NCBI GenBank assembly: GCA_030762935.1
Contig: CM060900.1
Location: 432,073,921 to 432,137,920 of the forward strand
Origin: Hymenopus coronatus
Taxonomy: Eukaryota > Arthropoda > Insecta > Mantodea > Hymenopodidae
DNA length: 64,000 nucleotides
Direction: 5' to 3'
Shown: piece after piece, positions 45,598 through 57,334 of the stretch
How the letters are laid out: each line of letters opens with the position of its first letter
Position numbering within the stretch: position 1 is the first letter of the stretch
The notes under the pieces: generated by a model
The model's database searches: none
Told to the model about the DNA's origin: nothing
Seen by the model: only the letters and a program-made list of their open reading frames with translations
Made by a program: the position numbers and the translations under genes

Positions 45598-46302
45598 ATG
45601 GTGTGTTCCATTCGTATGACTTTCTCTACCTGTTCTGTAAACATGCTATTCCTACGAAAGGTTATTCGTTTATCCGCTTTACGCTAATCGAGATAAATAT
45701 TAGCAGAAATTGTCTTATTTTTTGCTTCCTACTAAGCAGGCGGGAAAAAAAGGTATACACACACACAAACACACACACACACACACACACACACCTTTCA
45801 AAAGTCGGTCGATGTGTGAACAATTGAAGTTCGGTTCGCTTTACATTTCCAGAAAAACAAAAGAGAGATGAAACGAACGCGTTTGAGAAGTTCCGTAGTT
45901 TAAAATTGAAACCAATAACAAGAAATTCACCGGAAACGGTCAACTCTACAGCAAAATAGTATATTATATAAATGTGTATTTTAATGAAGTTACATATTTT
46001 GAGTAGTAAGATTCTCTCTAGCTCTTACGGTTTAACAGTTATGCACAATTCAGCAAAATTCATTCAGGAACGAACAGGTCTTTAGAAACTATTCCCAGAA
46101 AATTGAAAACGTTAATTTGTGATATAAATAGCTTTAATACAGGTATGTCTATAAAAATCGTTACAGCAATTTTTGAGAAAAACAAAGTTTGGGATGGGGG
46201 TATATCCTTTGAATCTTCGTGTTGCATCCTTGGAAGATACCATTATTAAATATCAAGTTTGGTATTTAACGGTATTTTAGTTTTTGAGCTATGCTGTCCA
46301 AC

Positions 46303-46350
<48 letters not shown>

Positions 46351-46484
46351 AAGCGTTTTCTAAAAATGCTTTTTTGGACTCAGGGAACCTGAAAACATAA
46401 ATTTCCGGTGAAATTTCGATAAATGGAAGACAAATATATGGAATACAATACCTTCTCTATTGACTATGCACATATAAAAAAGTA
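45598..46484 (-). mobile_element. Family R repeat, copy 9
   Basis: Plus strand reads GGTGTGTTCCATTCGTATGA, CTTTCTCTACC, an (AC)n block at 45757-45795 that is extra to the family, CACCGGAAACGGTCAACTCT, CTCTTACGGTTTAACAG, the family GT tract seen as (AC)n at 46303-46352, and CCGGTGAAATTTCGATAAAT. The palindromic end is degenerate. Confidence 0.85.
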
Positions 46485-46721
46485 ATCAGAATAAGAATCA
46501 GTTTTCCATTTCTTCGTTAATAAATGCACACATTAGATTTCCATTGGTTTTAAATTACGTATGCCATAGACTGAAGTACTCTTCATTCGCAAAACAAAAC
46601 AAAAACAAAAACAAAAAAAGTTATATACCTATACTATTTGAGAACTCAAGCGATTAACGCTGTAGTTTTATAGACATGCTTTAAAACACTCCTATTGTTT
46701 TTATTTTCAGATTCTTAGAAA
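46485..46721. other. A+T-rich spacer
   Basis: Includes (AAAAC)n near 46595-46620. Confidence 0.4.
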
Positions 46722-47078
46722 CTCTGACGCGTTCCATTCACATGGCTTTCTCCAGATATTCTGTAACAGATTATGCTTATAAAAGCTGATCCTTCTCTCT
46801 ACTTCGTGCTTATCAGGATAAACAAAAGATAGCAGAAATGGTCGTAATAAATTACTTCCCTTATAAGTAGAAGGGAAATAGGTAAGGGAATACACTAGGC
46901 TAAATTGATAATCAAATCTTTTCGTTTCTTTGCATAACTAATTCCGGTATGAGAAAAGTTTAAATATTTTAAAACTGAAACCAATAACAAGGAGTATGTC
47001 CGAAATGTGCAATTCAACGAAAAAAAAATGATATGACATAAATTCTGTTTTAACAAGATCTATATTTTGTGCAGTTTT

Positions 47079-47109
<31 letters not shown>

Positions 47110-47504
47110 CATATCTTACGGTTTACCAGTTATGCAAATGTAATCCAGAATGAAGAGGACTTCAGAGGCTATTCCCAGAAAAATCAAGATATACATTTTA
47201 TTTTCATGTAAATGTTTTTAATCGTCGGTAATTTATTCAAAACCATTAGAGGCATTTTTGAGAAAATCAATTTTTTTTCCACGTAAAGGATAGTTTGGGG
47301 TGGAGGGATTTTCGAGAAAATCTAAATGGAAGATACTAAACATAAAAACCAAGTTTGGTTCTTTACTTACTTTTCACTTTTGAGTTATCGTGTTCACAAA
47401 CACAATGACACACATACACTCACACACGTGAGCTTTTTTCAGGGGATTCTAAAACTCAAACTACCATGTACCTATATTGTGCATACGTGCTAGAGAAAGT
47501 AAAA
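46722..47504 (-). mobile_element. Family R repeat, copy 10
   Basis: Plus strand begins TCTGACGCGTTCCATTCACA then TGGCTTTCTCCAG. It has TCTTACGGTTTACCAGTTAT, a T-run at 47077-47109, GAAAATCAATTTTTTTTCC, CCAAGTTTGGTTCTTTAC, and ends GTGCATACGTGCTAGAGAAA then GTAAAAA. Confidence 0.85.
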
Positions 47505-47615
47505 AGGAACATAGAACAAATATATTCAGATTTACCAAATTAAATCACTATTGCTGTACCTAAGTAGTTATTATAGGACAGAGCTGGCGCAGGGGCTCGT
47601 GCGTATACACAGGAA

Positions 47616-47838
47616 AGATAGGGAATTCAAGGTGGAGGACGACCTTAGGGAGAGAGCAGGTCCAAGGGCTCATGCGTGGAGGGGGATCCTAACCTAGGCC
47701 TTGAGTATAAGATATATTTTTCAGTCCTTTGGGGTCACTTTCAAGGTCATGTGCTTTGTTTATCAGTTATTTTTAGAGATTTTCTCAGAATTTTAATATG
47801 TTTTAGCGATTTTTAATGCAATTCTGGTGCTGTTTGAG

Positions 47839-47872
<34 letters not shown>

Positions 47873-48240
47873 TATTTTGCAGTATTTGCTCTCTATTTGA
47901 GTGGTTACAGATCATTTATATCACTTTTTGAGGGTTTTTCGGGGTGCTAAGACAGATGTTTCAAATGCTTTCAATGGCATTTCACACCATTTGGAGGGCG
48001 TTTACGTCTCTAGGTCAGCTAGTTTCAGGATACTTATTAGACATTTTAGCTCTTTTCAACTGATTTCACTCCATTTTTCGGGTATTTAGAGCTTTAAAGC
48101 AGCTATTTGTGGCTTTTTTCAGACGTTTTTTGCTCATATTTTAAATTATTTTACAGTGCTTTCTAATGCTTCTTAGCCCTTTTACAAGCATCTTTGCACG
48201 CTTTGGGGCTATTTATCAACATTTGTAGTGCTTTCGAAAT
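47616..48240 (+). repeat. Left long inverted repeat of the Polinton-like element
   Basis: Aligns with the reverse complement of 51145-51682 through CTAACCTAGGCC, TTTCAAGGTCATGTGCTTTG, GCTGTTTGAGAAC, TTTCACACCATTTGGAGGG, TCTCTAGGTCAGCTAGTTTC and AGCATCTTTGCACG. An extra 43-bp segment (near 47637-47680) and a long T-run at 47848-47870 are present only or mainly here. Confidence 0.9.
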
Positions 48241-48243
48241 CTA

Positions 48244-49763
48244 GCAGAATACAGTGATCTCTACTTAACCTCTGATGAACTTCTTCTCGCCAATATTTTT
48301 GAAGCGTTCAGAGATCAAACCTTGTATACTCATAAAGTTGACCCTGCTCATTACTTTACATCTCCAGGGCTTACCTGGGATGCTATGCTTCTGTATACCG
48401 GAATTTAGCTTGAATTATTAATGGATTATGAGCAGCTTTTAATGGTGGAGTCTGGCATAAGTGGAGGATTATGCCAGGTTTCTCATTGGTATGCTCAATT
48501 TAACAATGCCTACATGGAAAAGTCTGATACTGATAAACCAGCTCAATTTATTACATACGAAGACGCAAATAACCAATATGGCTGGGAAATGCAGCATCCA
48601 CTACCTTATGGAGGATTTCAGTGGGATTCTCCTGATAGTATTAATATGGAAACGCTAAAAGAGGATGATCCTCTTGGATATATATTCGAAGTTGATATTG
48701 ACTATCCTAGAGAGCTTCATGATCTTCATAATGATTTACCATTTCTGCCTGAATTTCTGAAACCAAAGCACTCAAGTACAAAGAAGCTGATTGCTCATCT
48801 TAAATGTAGAAAGAAGTAGGTTGTACATTACATGCGTTAAAACAGGCCCTCTCATAAGGACAACGAATGAAATATATATATCGTGTGTTGCAATTCCGAC
48901 AATCGTGTTGGTTAAAGCCTTACATAGCGTTTAATAACAAGCTGTGGCAACAGGCTAAAAATGACTTTGGAAAGGATCTCTACAAACTGTTCAAAAATGC
49001 GATGTTTGGAAAAACCATGGAGAATATACGGAATCGAATGAATATACGCCTTGTGACAAAGGAGGATACATTGGAAAAGTTGATTGCTAAGCCTACATTC
49101 ATGGATAGAAGTATATATGGTCCTAACTTGGCAGCTGTTCATATGGCATCACGGCAGACTACATTCAACAAGCCGATATACATCGGAATGAGCGTGCTAG
49201 ATATATAAAAAACTCTCATTTACTCATAGCAATACGACGTGTTATTACCGTATTATGGAGATGATAACCTTAAGATTATGTACATGGATTATGACTCCAT
49301 TCATCGTGTTACAACAACTGACGCATACAAGGATTAACTATGGTTTCTGGAACATCTAGATACATCTGATTACCTTGCAAGCCACATGTGCCACTCCACA
49401 CAAAACAAAAAAGTATTGGGAAAATTTAAAGATGAAGCTAGCGGAAAAATCATCCAACGTGTTGTCGGACTGAGGCCCAAGATGTATGTTTTCGATACTG
49501 ATGGAGGAATGGTCAAAAAGTTTAAAGGCATAAACCGAAGCGCTATTAAGCAGTACACCACACTTGAGAGCTATGTAGATTGTCTTAAAAACAATGAAAT
49601 AATAAGAACTCCAATGAATTTGATCATGTCACAACAGCATGACGTTTCTATTGTAAAAGTCAACAAAATCGCTCTTTCGCCTCATGATGATAAAAGAGTG
49701 ATTGCTGATGATGGAGTATCAACCTATGCTTATGGACATTATAGGGTTGTAAACAAATCATGA
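48244..49763 (+). pseudogene. Protein-primed DNA polymerase B (Polinton-type), dead
   Basis: Translation starts at 48244 with YSDLYLTSDELLLANIFEAF, AHYFTSPGLTWDAMLLYTGI, a stop, then QLLMVESGISGGLCQVSHWY. FITYEDANNQYGWEM is polymerase motif A with its Asp kept. A stop at 48817-48819 and a frameshift follow. From 48867 the reading is FNNKLWQQAKNDFGKDLYKL then NAMFGKTMENIRNRMNIRL (motif B) and FNKPIYIGMSVLDI. Three in-frame stops follow. Motif C reads MYMDYDSIHRV, DYDS instead of the usual DTDS. The C-terminal part (49386-49763) has NKKVLGKFKDEASGK and HDDKRVIADDG, also standard for the family. The N-terminal exonuclease domain is absent. Confidence 0.9.
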
Positions 49764-51144
49764 GAAAATGCTCATCAATGGTAACGTGTTAGGAGAAAAT
49801 GAAGCTTACACTACAAACACTCTGACAAATGACATACAAATATAGAGGAATATGAATGAGAGAAGGTGGAAGCTCTGCCTTAGAGCAAGTCTCTAAGTCA
49901 GTCTCTAGCCCGAGTAAAACAGGAGAGATGCCTTACCTCTAATACAGTTTGATAATGAATAACCAAACAATAAAAAACCAATCCTAAACCATTTCAACCT
50001 AATAAAATACTAGTTATCTTTATATAGAAACTAAAAGCTAAAAATATTAACCATGAGGTATAAAATATTTCCAATACTTAAACAGAAACAACAACACCAA
50101 CAAATGTCGAGATCATTATTCTAGAGAAAAAAAAACATCTTAAATAAAAGAAAATAGACTGGAAAAAACAACAAAAGACGAATAAAACACCAGGAATCAT
50201 AATGTTCACTAAACTGTTAACACTTTGACAACAAAGGCTTAGATCATTCTTCTTGTTACAGCCTAGGAAGAGAGACATCATACAGAAAGACAAATGCAAA
50301 CAGATGGTGACGCGAAAAGTTAGGCTATATTAGATTTACAATCTAAGAAAGACCATAACAACATATTCCCTCGCTTCAAATGGTAGCATCTGAACATGCA
50401 GGTTTGAAAAGGACACAACATTACTCTTAAACTATGCAAAAATACTGGATCAGAATACAGAAATGTTCATAAAGGATTCACATTATGTAAAAATATGACA
50501 AAGCTGTAAAATACTGGATAGGCTATTGAAACGATCAAACTGTCCAGGAACATATGAAAAGTGCTATAAAACGTAACAAATGGTGTGAAAAACCTGAGAA
50601 ATACGAAAACGATGACAGCAATTGCTCTAAAAATGTATAAAATTGTTGTATAACCGACATAAACTAGCATGAAATGTCACCAAGTACTATCGAACATAAG
50701 AAAATGGGGCAAGAAAAAGGTTACTGTTTAAAATGCACTTAAATATTGTCAGTATACCTTGTGACCGCTGTTACCAAGTGCTGAAAAGAGAAGCCTACAA
50801 ATACAATCATGGAGATTGAAATACCTTTTGCCTAAGGGTTTAACACTACCTATAGTTCTGAATAGCTTAAAGTCGTAAATGCTCTGTAAGGAGAGAGAAA
50901 ACACTGCAAAATACTACAAAATAGTCTAAAAATGCCAAAAACCATTAAAACACTGCAAAATACTGTAGAATTGAGGCAAAGCGTCTAAAGAGGGCTAAAA
51001 ATGTGTGTTTTAGAACCCTATATACAAAATTATTCGAGATATATGGAAAAGAGCTAAAATGACTCATCAATACCCTGACCTACAGTCCTAAATACCCTCC
51101 AAACGATCTCAAATGGTATTAAAAGCATTCTAAAGCATTTGTGA
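49764..51144. other. Element interior, degenerate AAAATACTG-rich sequence
   Basis: No coding signal. Many scattered AAAATACTG, GCTAAAA and AAAACACTGC motifs make this half a low-order degenerate repeat. A diverged tandem unit (about 256 bp apart: AAAAGAGCTAAAATGACTC at 51047 and AAAAGAGCTAAAATATCTA at 51303) carries over into the right inverted repeat. Confidence 0.6.
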
Positions 51145-51682
51145 AAACGCTAAGATCACCTTAAAATCTTCCAAAATGTATATGTAAGCACTACAAACGC
51201 TGATAAATATCCCCAAAACGTGCAAAGATGCTTGTAAAGGTGCTAAAAGGCATTGGAAAGCACTGTAAAATAATGTAAAATATGAGCAAAAACGATCATT
51301 TGAAAAGAGCTAAAATATCTAATAAGTATCCTGAAACTAGCTGACCTAGAGACCTAAACACCCTCCAAATGGTGTGAAATGCCATTAAAAGCATTCGAAA
51401 CATCTGTCATAGCACCCCGAAAAAATCCCAAGGAGTGATATAAATGATCTGTAAGCACTCAAAAACAGAGCAAACACTGCAAAATAATAAAAAAAAAATG
51501 TTCTCAAACAGCACCAGAATTGCATTAGAAATCGCTAAAACATATTAAAAATTTGAGAAAACCTCTAAAAAATAGCTGATAAACAAAGCACATGACCTTG
51601 AAAGGGACCCCAAATGACTGAAAAATATATCCAATACTCAGGGCCTAGGTTAGGTTCCCCCTCCTCCTTGAAATCCCTATCT
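51145..51682 (-). repeat. Right long inverted repeat of the Polinton-like element
   Basis: Reverse complement of 47616-48240 with about 85-90 percent identity by eye. It lacks the 43-bp segment near the left end. Confidence 0.9.
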
Positions 51683-51690
51683 GTCTAATG

Positions 51691-54184
51691 CAACGGTTCC
51701 CAACTGGTGTGCCCCGGCACCCTGGGGTGCCGTGTGATTGGATAAGGGGTGCCGCGAGATATTGAGATAAACAAAACAAAAAAAATACCTTCTACTGAAG
51801 CCTTAAGTCTTGTAAGGTCTTGAAATAAAATAAGTCAAATCAATTACTCTCATGCACGGCAGATGGTGATAGTGGTCGATTCATTTCAATAATTCAGTTA
51901 TACGGTATCCCACAGATGGCAATACAGCTATAACCTGCCGAACATTCCCAAGACTACTCGCTTCCTCACGAACATTCCTGAGACTTCGACAGATGAATAT
52001 ATAAAAGTGTACGCCGCTTGGCGCTTTCAGTTGCCTTCCTCGCGTTGATTCACAGTGTTTAGCTGCGGATAAGTTCGTTGTTAAACGTAAACGCCAGGAC
52101 AGTGAAAGTGAACAGTCGGCTCCTACTGCTTGCTTTAATAAGCCAAATGTTACAGTTTCTCCCGGACCGTCGAATTCACCACATAAAGAAGACAAACGAA
52201 AGAAAATAACATACCAGGACAGTTACTTAGCGTATGGATTTAAGTGGAATAACAACGAGGAAAACCCTATCCCTGTGTGTTTAGTTTGTGGCGAAACACT
52301 TAGCAACTAGGACATGGTACCTAGCAAACTGAAGCGGCATCTTACAACAAAGCATCCTAGTGTGTCACAGAAAAGTGTAATGTATTTTTCACATATATTA
52401 GAAGGGGAGAAGAAAACAGCTGTGCGAATGGTAAAGAGAGTGACCATAGATGACACTGCTTTTGAAGCCTCATTTAAAGTAGTAGAACTGATAGCTAAAA
52501 AAAGAAATCTCATACTCTTGGAGAGGAAATCATTGGCCCTGCATGTCAAGTTATAGTTTCAACAATACTTGGCGAAGGAGCAGCTAATCAAATTTCGAAA
52601 GTTCCTCTGTCCAACAACACAATCAGCCACAGGATATCTGAAATGTCATGCAATATCAACGAACAAGTCACGGAGAAAATAAAAACTTATAGAACATTTG
52701 CTTTGCAAGTAGATGAAAGTCTCGATATTGGTGACAAACCGCAACTCCTTGATTTTATCAGATATATTGATGAAAAAGATATTAGTGAACAGTTTCTGTT
52801 CTGTAGACCGCTGGAGACTACAACCACAGGCCATGATATTTTCGTTACTATTAGTTCCTATCTCAATGACCATGGTCTTTCATGGAAAGAATGTTGTGGT
52901 ATATGTACAGATGGTGCACCATCTATATCTGGGAAAATTAAAGGTTTTACTGCCAGAGCTCCCAATGAAAATCCATCCATTATCATAACTCACTGTTTTC
53001 TGCATAGAGAGGCATTAGTCGTGAAAGCGTGTAATGAAGATTTTGCTGAAGTGTTTAACCAAGTTGTGAAAATGGTGAACTATATGAAGTCTCGACCTTT
53101 AAAGTGCAGAATTTTTGAACAGTTATGTCGCGCAACGGGTGCACCTCATACCTCTTTGTTACTTCACACAGAAGTAAGGTGGTTGTCGCGGGGTCGTGTA
53201 TTGAACCGGTTTCTCGAACTTAAAGAACAGCTAAAAGCTTTTTTTAAGGATGAAAATCAAGACACATTTCATGAGCTCTTACTAAGTGATTCTTGGTGTT
53301 TTGAACTGTCGTATCTGGCTGATATTTTTCATAAGCTGAATGAACTGAATGTTTCGATGCAGGGTCGACATGAAACAATAATCTCCTCAACCAATAAAAT
53401 GAAAGGTTTTAAAAGAAAACTTAGTTCTTGGAAGTCTGCAGTTCAAAAAGGAGATTTGTCGAACTTTCCATCTCTTCTTAATGTGGCAGGAGATAAAGAT
53501 CTGGGTAAACTGAAAGACCGCATTTGTGATCACTTATCAAGATTGCAAGATGCAATAGATGCGTACTTTCCAACTATTTCCACTACGAATCTCGACTGGG
53601 TTGTCTCACCATTTGATTTCGTAAATAGTGCAGAGGAAATGGATTTCGCTGCTTGCGAACGAGATGAATTTATTGATCTTTGCGCTGATTCCACACTCAA
53701 AGGTAAGTTCACCAAGAGTGAGGCGTCGGTGGCTAGTTTTTGGCTTCAACGGAGAGAGGAGTACCCTAACCTAATGAAGAAAGCAATTAACGCACTTTTG
53801 CCCTTTTCAACATCCTATCTATGCGAGCAAGCCTTCTCTGCTATGGTGACAATAAAATGCAATGCAAGAAATAGACTGAATAACCTTGAGGATGATTTGC
53901 GTGTTTCACTGTCAACTGTAAGACCCGACATCACATATCTGTGCTCTAAGCATCAATCACAAGTTTCACATTAATCATTAATCGAGCGAAATTTATTGAT
54001 GTATTTTTACTCAGTGATTGTAGTAACGTTTACTGTATTATGTTATGGTGTACGTTATTATTATATAATATTTCAATAAATTAACATATTAAGCTTAATT
54101 TTCTTTTAATTCAAGGAAGGGTGCCCCTGGTGTTTAATGTTATTCCCAAGGGTGCCGTGAACTTCAAAAGGTTGGGAAACACTG
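51691..54184 (+). mobile_element. hAT element (ZBED5/Buster-like) copy 2, both ends present
   Basis: Left end CAACGGTTCCCAACTGGTGT and reverse complement of the right end CAGTGTTTCCCAACCTTTTG share the TIR core TTCCCAACC and a subterminal GGCACCC. The flanks GTCTAATG (51683-51690) and TTATAATG (54185-54192) agree at 6 of 8 positions, consistent with a worn 8-bp hAT duplication. Length 2494 bp. It lies 8 bp from the right end of the Polinton-like element. Confidence 0.9.
52070..53974 (+). pseudogene. ZBED5/SCAND3-like hAT transposase, copy 2
   Basis: A single open frame of 443 codons (52643-53974) covers the whole catalytic and dimerisation region: LQVDESLDI, CTDGAPSISGKIKG, THCFLHREALVVKACN, HTEVRWLSRGRVLNRF, FWLQRREEYPNLMKKAINA and the C-terminal hAT segment YLCEQAFSAM. 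The N-terminal BED-finger part is damaged: the ATG used in copy 1 reads GCG here (52070), there is a GAG-to-TAG stop at about 52308, and a frame change near 52500 separates it from the catalytic frame. Lesions in copies 1 and 2 fall at different places, so they decayed independently after insertion. An N-terminally short protein from 52643 could still be made if transcribed. Confidence 0.9.
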
Positions 54185-54192
54185 TTATAATG

Positions 54193-54527
54193 AAACAAAA
54201 GAAAGAACTAAGGAAGAAAAAAGATAATCTATGTAGCACACAATACTTTAGAGCTTATAATTTGTGTGGGTTTATATGTTTAAACCACACGGGTTGAGAA
54301 TTTATTGCAAGCACTGTGAAATAAATACACAGTATAAACTAACAAGTGATTCGTTGGACACACGCAATCCAGTTTTAGACATCTAGCGGTAGCAGGTTAA
54401 ACCTCGACCTCTGTATGACGTGAAAAGCAGCCATCTGCAGGATGAAGTAGACACCAGTTGCTTCTGGTCCCAGTGCTCAGCCATCTTCAGTATCTGTTCA
54501 AAAAGCCAGTTAGTATATGCCGTTCCC
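54193..54527. other. Spacer, nothing recognised
   Basis: No supported feature. Confidence 0.35.
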
Positions 54528-54752
54528 CATGGCCGCGCTCGCCAAGGCTTTGGTGCTTCGTAGCGCTGGGGATCGTGGGTTCGAGTCCCGCCTTGGGCTT
54601 GGGTGGTATATGTTTGTGTATATGTGTGTGTTGTGAAAGTAAGAAAACAGTAATAATACGGCAAAACAAGGTAAAAAAAAAAAGTATATAAAAGTAGGGT
54701 ATACAGTGCCGGAGTGCCGATCAGACTCCGGTACTGTATTTAAAAAAAAAAG
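54528..54752 (+). mobile_element. SINE family D, copy with hairpin tail
   Basis: Head CCCATGGCCGCGCTCGCCAA, GGTGCTTCGTAGCGCTGGGG, GATCGTGGGTTCGAGTCCCG (box B) and CCTTGGGCTTGGGTGG. A TG-rich body and A-rich linker lead to GTGCCGGAGTGCCGATCAGA then CTCCGGTACTGTATTT, a GC hairpin followed by T and A runs. Confidence 0.85.
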
Positions 54753-55327
54753 TATATCATACTTCTATTTTAAGGCTTATAGTATGGTTACGGCAATAGT
54801 TTTATATGGGAAGTGTTTATTGTCTAAACTAATATTTTAAAAAGATGTGTGTGTTTGGGAATCTTGTATGACAGTACTGATGACTTTCGTTTATTTTTCT
54901 TTTTATTTATTTTTTTTTTTCTTTTAGCTATTTCAAGGTACCTAGGTTTCGTGCGTATTTGAACTAACAGGATATCTTAAAAGCTAAGATAGAACATTTA
55001 GTTTTCGTATTCATTTCATTCAATATATGCCTCCTTCATTTTGAGTGCCAGAATGTATTTTTGGCACTTCATTGAGAGTATAAGCGATTTTTAGTGAACA
55101 CTGCTCAAAAGGAGTAAATGAGCAGTTTTTTTTAAAGCATACATGAAATTAACATTTAAAGACTAATATGAATCTTAATGTCATATGACATAACGTGTTT
55201 TGTTTTTGTTTCTTCATTTTTTGTATTCATCTATTTTCCCCGTATTTTCCTTAAGGAACTAATAATATATAGTTCCTTATACACTTATTTTTATAAAGCA
55301 GTTGTACACAATTTATTAGTTAGTGTA
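54753..55327. other. A+T-rich spacer
   Basis: Nothing recognised. Confidence 0.4.
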
Positions 55328-55408
55328 TTATTATTATTATTTTTACTATTTTTATTATTATTATACTATTATTATTATTATTATCATCATCATCATCATC
55401 ATCATCTG
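55328..55408. repeat. (ATT)n and (ATC)n microsatellite
   Basis: TTATTATTATTATTTTTAC followed by (ATT)n and (CAT)n. No SINE body is attached. Confidence 0.9.
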
Positions 55409-55953
55409 CATTACTGCTACTATTTTAAATGGATTAACTCAATGCAAGTTCACTGCCTCTAACCTCCCCTATGACACTTTTTCATTCACAATGCACAGAA
55501 ATAACCTTGGCCTCAGACGACTATTGCATTTCTATTACAGATTGATAGGTACTAGGTTTGGAGGATTGCGGTTGCTCTTATCTTACCCGGCCTTGCGTGA
55601 TGAATAGTTTAAATATGAAGTTAAAGCGAAATTAGAGCTAATGTTTCAAAGATGTATATAGGTACCTGATATTCCCGCTGATACCTGAATCATAATTTTC
55701 CCATATTTTGTCCATACTGGCACAGAGTTTTTATGTGAAGGCTTGAAAAAATAATAACGTGGAATAAAGATATTGCCATAAAATAAACGCATGCATTAAA
55801 TGACAAAATAATCTAATAAAGATGCGTTTTCATAACCATCAGAAGGATTTATATACAGGTTAGCGACGCCTATGACAGCACAATTGAAAAATGAGACTTG
55901 ACAACAATGCAGGAGCAGTTGCTCTTATTAGGTTAGGCATCAGCGTTAATCGG
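55409..55953. other. Spacer, nothing recognised
   Basis: No supported feature. Confidence 0.35.
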
Positions 55954-56133
55954 TTTTTACTTTCTCTGCCAAGTACAATGTAAGCATATACTAGACGCAG
56001 AAGGTATTGCATTCCATCCAAAAACTAAATACCGAGATTTCACCGGAAGTACTGCTCTTGAATTAAAAAAAAAAAGTATTTTACTAAAAATATCCATGTG
56101 TGTACGTGCGTATCTGTGTGTGTGTGTGTGTGT

Positions 56134-56167
<34 letters not shown>

Positions 56168-56886
56168 CTGTGGACATCATAACGCAAGAAAACGGCGAGG
56201 ACATTAAACACCAAAATTTGTATTTAAGTAATTTCCAGGGTGCAATACAAATATTTTCAGGAAAATCCTCACCCCAAATTATCTTTTACATGCAAGATTA
56301 TTCGAAATTTTGTATTTTTTCAAAAATGTCTCTAACAATTTTGATTGAAATGACGTATACTTAAGATATTCACGGACAAACAAAATCTCTATCCTGAATT
56401 TGTTAGAATTAGCCTCTGAAATCTTCCTCGTTCTAAATAGCTTTTGCATAACTGGTAAACGGTAAACGATAGACAAAACTTACCACACAAAAATTCTACA
56501 TCTTGTTTAAAATGCACACTTTTTATCATATACATTTTTTGTAGAGCTAACCGTTTCCGAAAAAAAAATGTTATTGATGTTAATATTTGCATTATTTCTA
56601 ATCAGATTTTTCTCAACTGGGAAGCCGTTATTTACTATTTTCATTCTGGTTATGAAACAGAAGGGAATTTTATTTGTATCGCATAGCGACCGGCATTTAA
56701 AGTGTTCGACCGTCGTTTTAGCTTAGAGCATTCCCTTATTCGCCTTCTAATGAGAGGCAGCAAAGTAATAAAACCATTTCTGCTAATGTTTATCTAGATT
56801 AGTATGAAGTGGAGGGAATATTAAGCTTTGTGCGAATAATTTGTTACACAATATGTAGAGAAGGACAAATGAATGAAACGCATCAC
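55954..56886 (+). mobile_element. Family R repeat, copy 11
   Basis: Starts TTTACTTTCTCTGCCAAGTA, then ATTTCACCGGAAGTACTGC. It has the longest GT tract of the family (56117-56167), TTTTTCAAAAATGTCTCTAA, ATAACTGGTAAACGGTAAAC, TTCTGCTAATGTTTATCTAG, and right end TAGAGAAGGACAAATGAATG. Confidence 0.88.
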
Positions 56887-57069
56887 ATATTTTCTCTGTT
56901 CATAGTTTTCCGCAGGCATTATAGAGGGCAGAACCAAGGTATCAAAGTTGCTCGCTAGATGTCTCGCTTCGTCGGAACTCTTCGCTATGTGAGCAGAGGT
57001 ATACTAAAATTCCTCCTACAGATGGCATCTGTGTTTTCTAAGTGAGGCGCCGTTTTATACAAACATTTC

Positions 57070-57327
57070 AATGGAGTTTTATTTATGGACGCTCTTTAAC
57101 TGCTGTGGATCTCAGCGTCCCATTCTACACATACTGGGCGTGAAAGACCGCTTAATTTTGCTCAGAGGCATCTCTATCAGGCTTGAGGTTCTTTTACGTG
57201 CCGTAAATCTACGGGACGGGACCAACGGCTTTACTTCCCTTCCCGAAGAAATCCATCGTCCTCCGCCGGGTTTGAACCCGTGACCTTGGGTATACGAAGT
57301 TAGTATGGTAACCATTACACCACGGAC
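57070..57327 (-). mobile_element. SINE family B, copy 2
   Basis: Minus strand: TCCGTGGTGTAATGGTTACC, CACGGGTTCAAACCCGGCGG, GTAAAAGAACCTCAAGCCTG, AGAATGGGACGCTGAGATCC, AGAGCGTCCATAAATAAAAC. Same structure as 37340-37628. Confidence 0.88.
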
Positions 57328-57334
57328 TAACTTT

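Larger units (their letters stand above)
47616..51682. mobile_element. Small Polinton/Maverick-like element with long inverted repeats
   Basis: Two inverted repeats of about 0.55-0.65 kb enclose a decayed protein-primed DNA polymerase B gene. The ends (AGATAGGGAATTCAAGG at 47616; reverse complement AGATAGGGATTTCAAGG at 51682) start with AG, as Polinton termini do. At 4.1 kb it is far shorter than the 15-20 kb of complete Polintons, and integrase, ATPase, protease and capsid genes are not seen. So it is a deletion derivative or a non-autonomous form. The left flank CAGGAA and the right flank GTCTAA do not form a clear 6-bp duplication. Polintons are related to virus-like elements. Confidence 0.75.

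Noticed and set aside
45755..46352. CRISPR-like or regulatory arrays
   Set aside because: These are (AC)n microsatellites. No spaced direct repeats occur anywhere in the window.
47050..47112. Poly(T) run as a SINE or LINE tail
   Set aside because: It lies in the middle of R copy 10 at a place where other copies have shorter T tracts, so it is local expansion.
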